From Fluviicola sp. (GTDB taxonomy: Bacteria > Bacteroidota > Bacteroidia > Flavobacteriales_D > Crocinitomicaceae): a stretch of 64,000 bases of DNA. Shown here in pieces: positions 17,301 to 24,556 of the stretch. Position 1 is the first letter of the stretch. Every line of letters starts with the position of its first letter. A program made the translations under genes and the position numbers. The DNA is taken from positions 1,957,315 to 2,021,314 of the forward strand of contig NZ_JBCNJT010000001.1 of NCBI RefSeq assembly GCF_039596395.1, in the 5' to 3' direction. A model generated the notes under the pieces. The model ran no database searches, was not told the DNA's origin, and saw nothing but the letters and a program-made list of their open reading frames with translations.

Positions 17301-17778
17301 TCCCGGAATAAGTTGTCGGAGAAGTCGCCGCGTTGTTCCAGAATTTCTGGAACGGTGTATAGAAGTTAATTCCCAAAGCTTTTCCGCCTTTCAAACTGAA
17401 ACTTTCTTTGTTATTCGGTGCGATGACTTCATATACCGTATTGATCAGGCCGGTAGAACTGATTTTGATCCCGTTATTCGAAACGACATTTGCCGCTGGA
17501 CTTTCAACCTGGGAAATGACCGAACTTAAATCAATACTGTCGCTTGAAAATGCAGGCATTGTAAGCGTCATCGGAACAAAAGCTCCGTTTGCAGGCTCAG
17601 TAACGGTAATCGTTGCCGGCTGATCGTAAGTTTGAAAACGAAGTTTAACGGGAATCTGCCCCACCCCGGCTGAAACATCCGGAGCTGCGAACCAAAAAAC
17701 GGTGTCTCTCTGCGCATGCGAACCTACCACCATGGTAAGGGAAAACGCCAGCAGGAAAAGTTGTATAAATCTGAACAT
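14356..17778 (-). CDS. T9SS type B-sorted surface protein with IgGFc-binding-like, beta-repeat and PKD domains (first gene of operon)
   Basis: The 1140-residue protein has a signal peptide (cleavage near SHA-QRD) and an IgGFc-binding-like N-terminal domain (DTVFWFAAPDVS, KALGINFYTPFQKFW, ATQNNTTVLITP, SGFGCELSGAVVP). Four cysteine-containing repeats of ~85 residues follow (QAGPNDTVCAN, NTDQSICEN, AGPDTLIVCAN, AGPNQLKCSN), then three PKD domains (NWSWVFQTG, YWFYDFGGQG, YSWNFGDGST) and a type B sorting domain (IISPNGDSSNDVW, IYNEWGQTVF, WDGTYKGEPVPDGNY). It has one repeat fewer than its paralogue at 9680. No enzyme motif is present. It is first in the operon and has a promoter-like TATCTTTG box 28 bases upstream. 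A role as a surface adhesin or matrix protein is inference. Confidence 0.88.
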   Translation of the reverse strand: MFRFIQLFLLAFSLTMVVGSHAQRDTVFWFAAPDVSAGVGQIPVKLRFQTYDQPATITVTEPANGAFVPMTLTMPAFSSDSIDLSSVISQVESPAANVVSNNGIKISSTGLINTVYEVIAPNNKESFSLKGGKALGINFYTPFQKFWNNAATSPTTYSGIEIVATQNNTTVLITPRTAITGHAANATFSVVLNAGQTYSARDMDVNATTSLAGSIVSANKPIALTVFDGQLIQSTCADMIGDQLIPTPSIGTDYAIYKGTSTGDRIYVLATQNASSIEVTGATTTTTLINSSETLEIPMTDQLMYIKSTKPIYVYHVSGFGCELSGAVVPSLNCKGNNTSAFSRSGSDSLGVVLVTRSGFEGNFLLNGTAGAITAGMFQTVPGTGGLYKAARIFFSTAQVPPNSHNMISNASDIFTMAVISGGGVNTGASYAYTTDFYATAFSQAGPNDTVCANVSYTLNGIVGGGAVTGAWSSNGYGSFQNGLNSVPNTYIPSPLDTLISPIRIILSTTGFCPVAKDTLYLEITPAPLVNANTDQSICENNSVIQLNGIIGGGAATGIWTANGSGTFLPDASALNAAYVPSAADLTAGTVQFVLTSTNAPSCAMVSDTMVVTFTNAATVEAGPDTLIVCANNANVSLSGTVSGPTTTGKWLTSGTGIFSPNNSSLNCTYIPSVADTTAGFVWLYLESTSNGNCNPVQDSIYVSINDAPRVDAGPNQLKCSNATLVQLNGSVSGGPFGGVWSGGSGSFSPATSTLNATYTPTASEVSNGSVVLTLTSTNNGTCAVVSDAIQINFVAPPFANFSGTNVCEGLPTVFTDFSLPGSGTLTNWSWVFQTGQTSSNQNPSYNFGVPGSYPVQLIATNSNGCKDTVSISVSVFDKPVADFNSVNSCPNNQVTVSFTDASTSSETINYWFYDFGGQGSAAMANVNQQFASGGTYTITHIVSTVNGCSDTIIEPITIDPLPDAGFYYNSNGGMNIGAVFNFIDTSDYAVSYSWNFGDGSTATSMNPSHTYYGNGNYYIVLQVTNALGCVDSAIRFIAINTVTTEINTLIPTIISPNGDSSNDVWKLDFLELAYPNAHIEIYNEWGQTVFTSDGYETPWDGTYKGEPVPDGNYLFVIQLNANADPDIYKGVLMVLRKRD

Positions 17779-17805
17779 AATAAAGCTACCTCAGTTTTGA
17801 GCTTG

Positions 17806-17813
17806 CAAAGATA
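17806..17813 (-). promoter_or_regulatory. -7 box of the T9SS type B operon promoter
   Basis: Read on the minus strand this is TATCTTTG, a perfect match to the Bacteroidota TAnnTTTG element, 28 bases before the ATG at 17778. The -33 position holds TTA rather than TTG, so the promoter may depend on an activator. Confidence 0.6.
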
Positions 17814-17850
17814 GCTCATACGTGATAGACTTTAACTAAAATTAAAAAAG

Positions 17851-17880
17851 CGAAACATGCTATTTACACAACGAAACATG
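17851..17880. promoter_or_regulatory. Direct repeat CGAAACATG, possible regulator binding sites
   Basis: CGAAACATG occurs at 17851-17859 and again at 17872-17880, 21 bases apart (two helical turns), upstream of the predicted T9SS operon promoter. The spacing puts both copies on one face of the helix, as expected for a dimeric or cooperative activator. Function is inference. Confidence 0.35.
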
Positions 17881-17972
17881 GAAATTGAAAATAAAAATCA
17901 GTTAGTTACGAATTTAACACCGTTTATAATTTGTCGAAAAAGCGTAACTATTCAGCTAGTTTTAACTAAGAT

Positions 17973-18449
17973 TCAGCGATGGTTGGGTGGAAGATCGGGC
18001 TTCAACTTTGCGGCACGATCGTGCAGTACGATACTTCCGGTAACGGCCACATTCAGGGAGGAATTTCCGGGAAGTTTGATCACTTTCCGGCATTTTGCCA
18101 AAACAGATTCCGGTAATCCCTGATCTTCCGATCCCAGCAGGTAAATTGCGCGTTTCGGGTGCTCGAAATCGTGCAGGAATTCTGCATCGTCGGTTAGTTC
18201 AACTGCAATCAAATGACAGTCGTAGGGAATATTTTCGCACAAATCTTCCAAAGTATCGTAATGAAAATATGGGATACGTGCCCAGGTACGCGTTACATCG
18301 GAAGTTTGTTTTTTGTAGCGTTTTCCGACCGTAAAAATATAAGAAGCTCCCAAAATATAAGCTGATCGCCATAAGGTTCCGATATTGTGGTCGGTTTTTG
18401 CATTGAAAACACCTATAGCACAATATCCCTGGATATTTGAAGTTTTCAT
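17973..18449 (-). CDS. SpoU/TrmH-family RNA methyltransferase
   Basis: This 158-residue protein shows the three knot motifs of SPOUT ribose methyltransferases: DHNIGTLWRSAYILGA (motif 1, residues ~20-35), YLLGSEDQGLPE (motif 2) and KLPGNSSLNVAVTGSIVLHDR (motif 3), which form the SAM-binding trefoil knot. It lacks an extra N-terminal RNA-binding domain, like the small TrmL tRNA methylase, but TrmL identity is not certain. The target is a tRNA or rRNA 2'-hydroxyl. Its start overlaps the end of the AstE-like gene by 4 bases, making it the last gene of the rimB-rimK operon. Confidence 0.88.
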   Translation of the reverse strand: MKTSNIQGYCAIGVFNAKTDHNIGTLWRSAYILGASYIFTVGKRYKKQTSDVTRTWARIPYFHYDTLEDLCENIPYDCHLIAVELTDDAEFLHDFEHPKRAIYLLGSEDQGLPESVLAKCRKVIKLPGNSSLNVAVTGSIVLHDRAAKLKPDLPPNHR

Positions 18450-19426
18450 AAATCGGAAGCCTTGAGTTTGTCTATATTCATCGCACTTCCGATGTGGAAG
18501 ATCGCATCTCCCTTATTCACCAGAGGCGCTTCGTTGGTACAAATGATATATCCTTTTGAATTGGATTTGATTTTTCGCTCGGAAGAACCATACGGGTCGC
18601 TTACATAACCGATCACTTCCCCTTTTTCGACGTATTGCCCGTTCTTAGCAACGGCATGGAACACTCCCGACTGCGGAGCACGCAGCCATTTGGAAGATTT
18701 GATCACAATCGTATCATTTTCGGGTTGTTCCAGCTTGAAATTTTTCATGTGGAAATGGTTCAGAATGCGCTGAATCCCCAGCAATCCTTCCTCCACAATG
18801 GTTTCATCGATCGAATTGGTTTTCCCTCCTTCGAATAACAGGATTTTCTTCCCCATTTTATTCAGGGCTTCCCGCACCGATTTGGAAATATACCCGGAAT
18901 GAACGATAAACGGCGGATTGAAAACCTGCGCCAATTCCATGCTGACCGGATCCGAAAGCAAACAGCGGATCTGAGCAATATTGGAGCGCTGAGCCGATCC
19001 GGTATGAAAGTCAATGACGATATCTACATTCGGCGCAATCTGGTTCATAAACTGGTAGGCAAACTGGCTTGCCAGCGAACCATTTTTTGACCCGGGAAAA
19101 CTCCGGTTCAAATCCCTTCCGTCAGGAAGTTCACGCGTTAAGTTCAAATACCCGAAAATATTGAATACCGGAAGGCAAATAATTGTTCCTGAGATCGGTT
19201 TGTTCCACTTTTTGCGAATTACCCGGCGAATGATTTCCATTCCGTTGATCTCATCCCCGTGCATTCCGGCCATGAGCAACAGGATCGGTCCGTCTTTCAA
19301 CGAACGCTCAACAAAAACCGGCACCTGGACAGGCGTATGCGTATGCAGTTTCGCCACATCCATACTCAATTCAACACTTTGACCGGGCAGAATTTCTTTT
19401 CCAAGTATGTAGAACTTTCGGGCCAT
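18446..19426 (-). CDS. Succinylglutamate desuccinylase/aspartoacylase-family (M14-like) hydrolase
   Basis: The 326-residue protein has the zinc-site motif GMHGDEINGME (His and Glu near residues 56-59), the substrate-binding GRDLNRSFPGS (~105-115) and the second zinc histidine in VIDFHTGSAQRSN (~140), all typical of AstE/AspA enzymes that cleave an N-acyl amino acid or a terminal amide. A C-terminal beta domain (~245-320; VEKGEVIGYVSDPYG) resembles the biotinyl/lipoyl-like barrel usually found there. It lies 2 bases after rimK and overlaps the RNA methylase. In that company it may trim glutamate residues added by RimK; this is inference, and a catabolic role is possible. Confidence 0.85.
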   Translation of the reverse strand: MARKFYILGKEILPGQSVELSMDVAKLHTHTPVQVPVFVERSLKDGPILLLMAGMHGDEINGMEIIRRVIRKKWNKPISGTIICLPVFNIFGYLNLTRELPDGRDLNRSFPGSKNGSLASQFAYQFMNQIAPNVDIVIDFHTGSAQRSNIAQIRCLLSDPVSMELAQVFNPPFIVHSGYISKSVREALNKMGKKILLFEGGKTNSIDETIVEEGLLGIQRILNHFHMKNFKLEQPENDTIVIKSSKWLRAPQSGVFHAVAKNGQYVEKGEVIGYVSDPYGSSERKIKSNSKGYIICTNEAPLVNKGDAIFHIGSAMNIDKLKASDL

Positions 19427-19428
19427 TT

Positions 19429-20307
19429 CTATTTTTTTACATTCTTCTCAATAAAAGCGATGATTTTCCCTGCGATATCAACACCGGTTGCTCGTTCAAT
19501 ACCTTCCAGACCCGGAGAGGAATTCACTTCCAATACCAAAGGGCCGCGGGAAGATTGCAATAAATCAACACCAGCAACACCCAATCCAACAGCTTCTGCC
19601 GCTTTGATCGCCGTTCGTTTTTCTTCTTCAGTGAGATCCAGGATTGTTGCTGTTCCTCCACGGTGCAGGTTCGAACGGAATTCACCTTCCTTTCCCTGGC
19701 GTTTCATCGCACCGACTACTTCTCCATCTACCACAAATGCACGGATATCCGCACCACCAGCTTCTTTGATGAATTCCTGTACAATGACACGTGCTTTCAA
19801 CCCGTTGAATGCTTCCAGCACCGACTGGGCCGCATTTTGGTTTTCTGCCAAAACAACACCCAAACCTTGTGTTCCTTCCAGCAATTTCAGGACAACGGGT
19901 GCACCACCGGCAGATTCAACCACGTGCTCCACATTCCGGGAATAGTTGGTAAAAACCGTTTTCGGCAAACCGATGCCTTCTTTGGAAAGCACCTGCAAAC
20001 AGCGCAGTTTATCGCGTGAGTGCACAATTCCACGCGAACTGTTTACTGAAAAGACATTCATCATTTCAAACTGGCGCACCACCGCGGTTCCGTAAAACGT
20101 AACAGATGCTCCCACACGCGGGATCACCGCATCAAAACCTTCCAGGTAGTCGGAACCGTAAAATAAAGACGGCCCTTTTTGTTCAATTTCAATATTGCAG
20201 CGCAAGTGATCGATCACATGTGCCTCGTGCCCGTGTTTTTCTGCCGCTTCCACCAAACGTCTGGTAGAGTACAATTGGGGATTGCGAGATAAAATGGCAA
20301 TTTTCAT
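19429..20307 (-). CDS. rimK: RimK-type ATP-grasp glutamate ligase
   Basis: This 292-residue enzyme belongs to the ATP-grasp family. The N-terminal segment ([21 protein letters not shown]) is the pre-ATP-grasp fold, the glycine-rich loop is [16 protein letters not shown] (~143-158), and metal/ATP contacts appear in [17 protein letters not shown] and [11 protein letters not shown] (~265-275). RimK adds glutamate residues to the C-terminus of ribosomal protein S6 and can make poly-alpha-glutamate. The length matches the Escherichia coli enzyme. It follows rimB by 48 bases and precedes the AstE-like gene by 2 bases. The family call is secure; S6 as the substrate is carried over from the known enzyme. 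Confidence 0.9.
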   Translation of the reverse strand: MKIAILSRNPQLYSTRRLVEAAEKHGHEAHVIDHLRCNIEIEQKGPSLFYGSDYLEGFDAVIPRVGASVTFYGTAVVRQFEMMNVFSVNSSRGIVHSRDKLRCLQVLSKEGIGLPKTVFTNYSRNVEHVVESAGGAPVVLKLLEGTQGLGVVLAENQNAAQSVLEAFNGLKARVIVQEFIKEAGGADIRAFVVDGEVVGAMKRQGKEGEFRSNLHRGGTATILDLTEEEKRTAIKAAEAVGLGVAGVDLLQSSRGPLVLEVNSSPGLEGIERATGVDIAGKIIAFIEKNVKK

Positions 20308-20355
20308 TCTTTTTTTCCGAAAGGCTCATCCCTTTCCTTCGATCAATATACTTAG

Positions 20356-20802
20356 TTACTTATTCTCGTATTTATAAGAACAATTGGTTTTGGAGGTATC
20401 AATCAGGAAGCGTTTATTCAGCAACCTGCGCCCCAGCAGAATAGGATTTCTCAAACCCGTTCGTTCTGTCAGCGAAAATACGGTTTCATATGTTTGTCCG
20501 AACAGGCGTACCGTTCCTTTAACAAAAAATCGTTCCTGGGCAATTCCGTTCGAACTCTTTACGACCTTTGTCTTAAAATCATTGAAGACAACTTCTTTTC
20601 CTGTAAAACCTGAAATTCCGGCATCGAGAAAGACTACCCGGAGTTGTTCTTTTTCACCGAATTCAATCACTTCAATAGACTGACAATGCATGGAACTCGA
20701 ATACGCTCCCGAATCAATTTTTACGGGTACATTTTCCAGCTCAAATTCCGGAAAGGAAACCAAATCCTTACGCCCGAGTATTTTCTTATCCACAGCCTCC
20801 AT
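20356..20802 (-). CDS. rimB: RimB-like retropepsin-fold protease (PF05618)
   Basis: The 148-residue protein has the aspartic-protease motif VKIDSGAYSSSMHC (Asp near residue 29), a middle flap region and the C-terminal NPILLGRRLLNKRFLIDTSKT, matching the family once labelled 'ATP-dependent zinc protease'. RimB of Pseudomonas is described as a protease that removes RimK-added glutamate tails from S6. The single DSGA motif means it must dimerise to build an active site. It is the first gene of the operon, followed by rimK, and lies divergent from rplS, a ribosomal protein gene. Confidence 0.85.
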   Translation of the reverse strand: MEAVDKKILGRKDLVSFPEFELENVPVKIDSGAYSSSMHCQSIEVIEFGEKEQLRVVFLDAGISGFTGKEVVFNDFKTKVVKSSNGIAQERFFVKGTVRLFGQTYETVFSLTERTGLRNPILLGRRLLNKRFLIDTSKTNCSYKYENK

Positions 20803-20932
20803 ATTCTCACTATCTTTGCAAAGAAGTTTGTTTTTCGGTAGTCGAAATTAGAAAAAAAGCGATTCGGAAGAGAAAAATGAGTTCAAATAAAAAAAAGTTA
20901 GGACAAACTATCATAAAATGAAAAATTATTCC

Positions 20933-20940
20933 TAATATTG
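20933..20940 (+). promoter_or_regulatory. -7 box of rplS
   Basis: TAATATTG followed by CACCCCC is close to the TAnnTTTG element with the CACCC context common before Bacteroidota ribosomal and tRNA genes. It is 39 bases before the rplS ATG. No clear TTG is seen 19 bases upstream. Confidence 0.5.
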
Positions 20941-20978
20941 CACCCCCAATTACGGGATAGTGAAAGAAAATTAGAGTC

Positions 20979-21335
20979 ATGGATTTTATCAGAGAGCTTC
21001 AAAAAGAACTAGTAGAATTGAAAGAATTCCCAGCATTCGGAGCTGGAGATACAGTTACTGTATCTTACAAAATTAAAGAAGGAAACAAAGAGCGTATTCA
21101 GCAATTCCAGGGTGTTGTTTTACAACGTCGTGGTCAAGGTACAACTGAAACGTTTACAGTTCGCAAAATGTCAGGAAACGTAGGTGTAGAGCGTATCTTC
21201 CCTATTTCTTCTCCTTTCATTGATACTATTACAGTAAACAAGCGTGGAGCCGTACGTCGTGCACGTATCTTCTACTTCCGTGGTCTTACTGGTAAAGCAG
21301 CACGTATCAAGGAAAAAAGAAGCTTCTCTCACTAA
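20979..21335 (+). CDS. rplS: 50S ribosomal protein L19
   Basis: The 118-residue sequence is a full-length bacterial L19: the N-terminal helix [17 protein letters not shown], the beta core with [21 protein letters not shown] and [10 protein letters not shown], the motif [13 protein letters not shown] and the basic tail [24 protein letters not shown]19 sits at the interface between the 30S and 50S subunits. It is transcribed alone, with its own promoter and a strong terminator straight after. It is the most reliable gene call in this part of the window. Confidence 0.99.
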   Translation: MDFIRELQKELVELKEFPAFGAGDTVTVSYKIKEGNKERIQQFQGVVLQRRGQGTTETFTVRKMSGNVGVERIFPISSPFIDTITVNKRGAVRRARIFYFRGLTGKAARIKEKRSFSH

Positions 21336-21358
21336 GTCGAAGATTATTCTCCATATAC

Positions 21359-21387
21359 AAACCCTGGCTTTTTGTCAGGGTTTTTTT
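21359..21387 (+). terminator. Intrinsic terminator of rplS
   Basis: AAACCCTG pairs with CAGGGTTT around a GCTTTTTGT loop, followed by a run of seven T. Confidence 0.92.
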
Positions 21388-21503
21388 GTGCTTAAAAATT
21401 TACCTGAGGCTTTCCTTCTTCTGATTATTAAATCTCTCTTCGATAGCGCTATTTTATTATTTCAATCATCTTCGCGGCTAAAAATTGGCATTAACTTTGC
21501 CAG

Positions 21504-22295
21504 ATGCGCCGTATGAAAATCATTCCGATCCTCTTCCCGCTTCTGCTCATGCAGGCATGTACCGGTCAAATCGAAACCACCGAACCTGCTCTCCAAACAA
21601 CCCCTGAAAAGAAACAGCAGGCAGATCCGATCCGGGAGCTCTATGATCAGTATCAATCAAACACAACTCCAAGCATTTCTTCGGGAACAGTCAGCAACGG
21701 CAGTTTAAAGAATGGGCGCATCTTCCCGTTCAAAGGCCCCAACTTTATTTATTTCGATTCTACCAGCTATCTGAACAAGCACGCTTTTACGCATGAAAAA
21801 GTGAACCGGACCGTGCTGGCTACTTACCAAACGTTTGAATCCATACTCCCGGCATTTGAGTTCGGGCTCATGGAATGTTCGAATGAACACGGCGGGAAGA
21901 TCTGGCCGCACAAAACCCATCAAAACGGATTAAGCGTAGATTTCATGTCCCCGCTTTTGAAAAACGGAATTTCAACAACGGATTTCAATACTACCGGGCT
22001 TCCGCACTACCTGATGGATTTCGATGAAAACGGTATTTACACGGAAGACAACCATTACTCAATCGATTTCAATTTGATGGCGCAACACATCCTGGAACTG
22101 GATAAACACGCCCAAAAAAACGGTTTGAAAATCGACAAAGTGATTCTGAAGATTGCATTGAAAGACAATTTGTTTACCACAGAATACGGAAAGAAGTTAA
22201 AAGCCAGCGGGATTTATTTTGCGACAAACCTGAGTGAACTGATAGACAGTTTGCATGACGATCATTATCATGTGGATTTTTCATTCGCAAACTGA
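21504..22295 (+). CDS. MepA-like (LAS-fold) murein peptidase lipoprotein
   Basis: The 263-residue protein begins with a lipoprotein signal (LLLMQAC, cysteine near residue 19) and a low-complexity linker to ~70. The C-terminal part has the zinc-site elements of penicillin-insensitive murein endopeptidases: PHKTHQNGLSVDF (His and Asp, ~136-148) and DDHYHVDFSF (HxH) near the end. MepA-type enzymes cut peptidoglycan cross-links. The lipid anchor would place it facing the cell wall from a membrane. An alternative ATG at 21513 gives a shorter but still good signal. It stands alone after rplS. Confidence 0.72.
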   Translation: MRRMKIIPILFPLLLMQACTGQIETTEPALQTTPEKKQQADPIRELYDQYQSNTTPSISSGTVSNGSLKNGRIFPFKGPNFIYFDSTSYLNKHAFTHEKVNRTVLATYQTFESILPAFEFGLMECSNEHGGKIWPHKTHQNGLSVDFMSPLLKNGISTTDFNTTGLPHYLMDFDENGIYTEDNHYSIDFNLMAQHILELDKHAQKNGLKIDKVILKIALKDNLFTTEYGKKLKASGIYFATNLSELIDSLHDDHYHVDFSFAN

Positions 22296-22360
22296 TCCAT
22301 TCTTATATTTTCAATATCTTTACGGCCGAAAATTAATACACTAAATATAAAATTACTACC

Positions 22361-23230
22361 ATGCAACCTAAATTGCCCTTCCATTTCGATATGGAAACCG
22401 CCGATCCCGACGATTCAATGACCCTGGCTATTTTAGCAACGCACCCCAAAGTTCATTTGGCAAGTGTTTCCGTGCATCCCGGTGGAACAGACCAAATCGG
22501 TGTGGTACGCCATATTTTGCGACTTCTCGACAGGGAAGATGTCAGCATCGGCGCCGGAACCCCGAAATCTCTTGCCAGCCGCGTTTCCGGTTTTCACCAG
22601 CAATGGGTCGGAAACTTCGAACATTCGGAAGCAGATGATACTGCCGCGCATATTATGGCAAAAACACTTCATCAATTCCCGGACTGTACATTGCTAACGG
22701 GCGCTGCTCTTACAAATCCGCATGCTTTGTTTGAAACAGGAGTTTTTTTTGAGCGCTGGTTCTGCCAGGGAGGTTTCGCAGGAGATAATATTATTCCGAA
22801 GGAATACCGTCTGGAAAAATTCGATGGAAAACTCACTTGTCCGACATTCAACCTGAACGGCAACCCGCTGGCGGCTGAAGCGCTTATCGCTATCCCGATG
22901 AAGGAAAGACGTCTGATCAGCAAGAATGTTTGCCACGGCGCGATCTTCACAAAAGCAGATGCAGAATTACTGGTACCCTTCAGAAATCACAATAAAGGAC
23001 TGGATTTGTTCCTGAAAGCCGTGGAACTGAAAGAAAAAGCACTTCACGACACAGTCGCCGGTTTATTGGCAATCGATCCTTCCAAAGCGCTTTGGGCAGA
23101 AGTCATTCCGTATAGAAAAAGTGGCGGCTGGGGCTGCCTGGAAGCAGAAAAGCATCCGGACAAGCATTCCTCCATGATTACAACTTACATTCCTGATTTA
23201 TCAGATCTTTGGATGGTCATGAAACCGTGA
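22361..23230 (+). CDS. Nucleoside hydrolase-family protein
   Basis: The 289-residue cytoplasmic protein has HFDMETADPDDSMTLAIL near the N-terminus (residues ~7-24), a variant of the DxDPGxDDA calcium-binding motif of inosine-uridine preferring nucleoside hydrolases, in which the first aspartates bind Ca2+ and activate water. TLLTGAALTNPHALFE (~110-125) fits the family's second core strand. The glycine usual in DPG is replaced here, so substrate range cannot be predicted. The gene is preceded by a TATCTTTA box at ~22316, a plausible promoter. Members split the N-glycosidic bond of nucleosides for salvage. Confidence 0.75.
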   Translation: MQPKLPFHFDMETADPDDSMTLAILATHPKVHLASVSVHPGGTDQIGVVRHILRLLDREDVSIGAGTPKSLASRVSGFHQQWVGNFEHSEADDTAAHIMAKTLHQFPDCTLLTGAALTNPHALFETGVFFERWFCQGGFAGDNIIPKEYRLEKFDGKLTCPTFNLNGNPLAAEALIAIPMKERRLISKNVCHGAIFTKADAELLVPFRNHNKGLDLFLKAVELKEKALHDTVAGLLAIDPSKALWAEVIPYRKSGGWGCLEAEKHPDKHSSMITTYIPDLSDLWMVMKP

Positions 23231-23345
23231 AACTGTGAATTGAGAGGAGTTTACTCAATGAGGCGGACTATTCAGGTTTTTTGAAAAAGAGATTCCGTTA
23301 AACATTTTTACTTTCCGGTTGTACAACTTCTCTCAACCCGTAAAC

Positions 23346-24248
23346 ATGAAGCATCTTTTCTTCCTGATTCTCTTTCTTTCCGGTACAAAAGCCTGTGCAC
23401 AGGCTGATACCATGCGGATCAAAGAACTTTTGACCGAACTCACGAAAACAGAAAAGCCGCGCAATTACCGGAATCCTGATCAGCTGGACCAAACCGCCGG
23501 ATTCATTTACAGCTATTTCCGGCAATATGCGGATACCGTTTTTTATCAGACTTATTCGATTGATGGAATTACTTATGGAAATGTCATTGCCCGCTTCGGG
23601 GACACCATCAATGAGCGCCTGATCATCGGAGCGCACTACGATGTTTGCGGTAACCAGGAAGGAGCAGATGACAACGCTTCCGGAATTATCGGTTTACTGG
23701 AAATTGCGCGCATGCTCCGCGAACAGAAACAGCACCAAAACATTGAACTTGTTGCTTACACACTGGAAGAACCGCCATTTTTCCGTACCGAGTACATGGG
23801 ATCTTTTATCCACGCACAATCGCTCAAGCAATCTCATGCTAAAATTTCGGGAATGATCTGCCTGGAAATGATCGGCTATTTCAACGAAGCAAAGCACACC
23901 CAGGATTACCCGATCGGATTCCTCAAACTGTTTTACGGTTCCAGGGGAAATTACATTACGGTCGTCAACCAATTCAGCAAGGGAAAACCGGTGCGCCAAT
24001 TCACCAAACACATGGACCGTTTTGCAAAGCTTCCGGTGAAGAAATTCAACGGTCCGAAATCGCTTACCGGTATCGACTTTTCCGATCACCTGAACTACTG
24101 GAAAATGGGATTCAGCGCCTGTATGATCACAGATACAGCCTTTTACCGGAACAAGAATTACCACCAAAAAACCGATGTGATGGGGACGCTGAATATTTCC
24201 AAGATGGCGCTGGTCATTGACGGTATTTTTTTGAGTATCTTAGCTTAA
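23346..24248 (+). CDS. Secreted M28-family zinc peptidase
   Basis: The 300-residue protein has a signal peptide (cleavage near ACA-QAD). The M28 core follows: GAHYDVCGNQEGADDNASGI (zinc His and bridging Asp, ~97-116), the catalytic glutamate pair in YTLEEPPFF (~143), EMIGYF and the last zinc histidine in NYHQKTD near the end. All five metal/catalytic positions expected for M28 aminopeptidases are present, so it is probably active. Phenylalanine-rich EEPPFFRTEYMGS replaces the usual sequence after the glutamates. The ATG at 23346 was chosen because earlier starts would add residues before the signal peptide. Confidence 0.88.
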   Translation: MKHLFFLILFLSGTKACAQADTMRIKELLTELTKTEKPRNYRNPDQLDQTAGFIYSYFRQYADTVFYQTYSIDGITYGNVIARFGDTINERLIIGAHYDVCGNQEGADDNASGIIGLLEIARMLREQKQHQNIELVAYTLEEPPFFRTEYMGSFIHAQSLKQSHAKISGMICLEMIGYFNEAKHTQDYPIGFLKLFYGSRGNYITVVNQFSKGKPVRQFTKHMDRFAKLPVKKFNGPKSLTGIDFSDHLNYWKMGFSACMITDTAFYRNKNYHQKTDVMGTLNISKMALVIDGIFLSILA

Positions 24249-24259
24249 ATTCACGGATT

Positions 24260-24475
24260 ATGAAATTAGTTATATTCGCTTCGATCTTAGCAGTCGGTAC
24301 TTCTGCTAAAAGCTGCAATAAAAAGGAAGATTGCACCGAAAAAGTCAAAGACGATTGTATCTGCACCATGCAATACGATCCGGTTTGCGGATGCAACAAT
24401 AAAACGTATTCCAATGCCTGCACCGCGCAGTGTCACGGAATTACGAAATATGTGAAGGGGGAATGCCCGAATTAA
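24260..24475 (+). CDS. Small exported Kazal-type protease inhibitor domain protein
   Basis: This 71-residue protein has a hydrophobic N-terminal export signal followed by one Kazal domain with spacing DDCICTMQYDPVCGC, NKTYSNACTAQC and VKGEC; the PVCG...TYxNxC core is diagnostic. Eight or more cysteines are available for disulphides. Kazal domains block serine proteases by offering a rigid loop to the active site. Exported single-domain copies occur in many Bacteroidota, and the target protease is not known. It follows the M28 peptidase gene by 11 bases, so the two may be cotranscribed, though M28 enzymes are metalloproteases and not obvious targets. Confidence 0.85.
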   Translation: MKLVIFASILAVGTSAKSCNKKEDCTEKVKDDCICTMQYDPVCGCNNKTYSNACTAQCHGITKYVKGECPN

Positions 24476-24552
24476 TTATCAATTATGAATGGAGTAATTA
24501 TCAAGCTTGGCAAATCAATGCTTGATAATTGATAATTATTGAATTTATAATT
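24476..24552. repeat. AATTATCAA-family inverted repeat
   Basis: ATTATCAAGC and GCTTGATAAT flank a short loop and are themselves flanked by further AATTATCAATTAT / ATTGATAATTATT words. A hairpin of this kind directly after the Kazal gene may terminate transcription. Confidence 0.55.
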
Positions 24553-24556
24553 TATC

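Noticed and set aside
21492-21499. TAACTTTG box before the MepA-like gene
   Set aside because: It matches the -7 consensus but is only 5 bases from the chosen ATG and has no -33 element, so a promoter here would give a leaderless or truncated mRNA.
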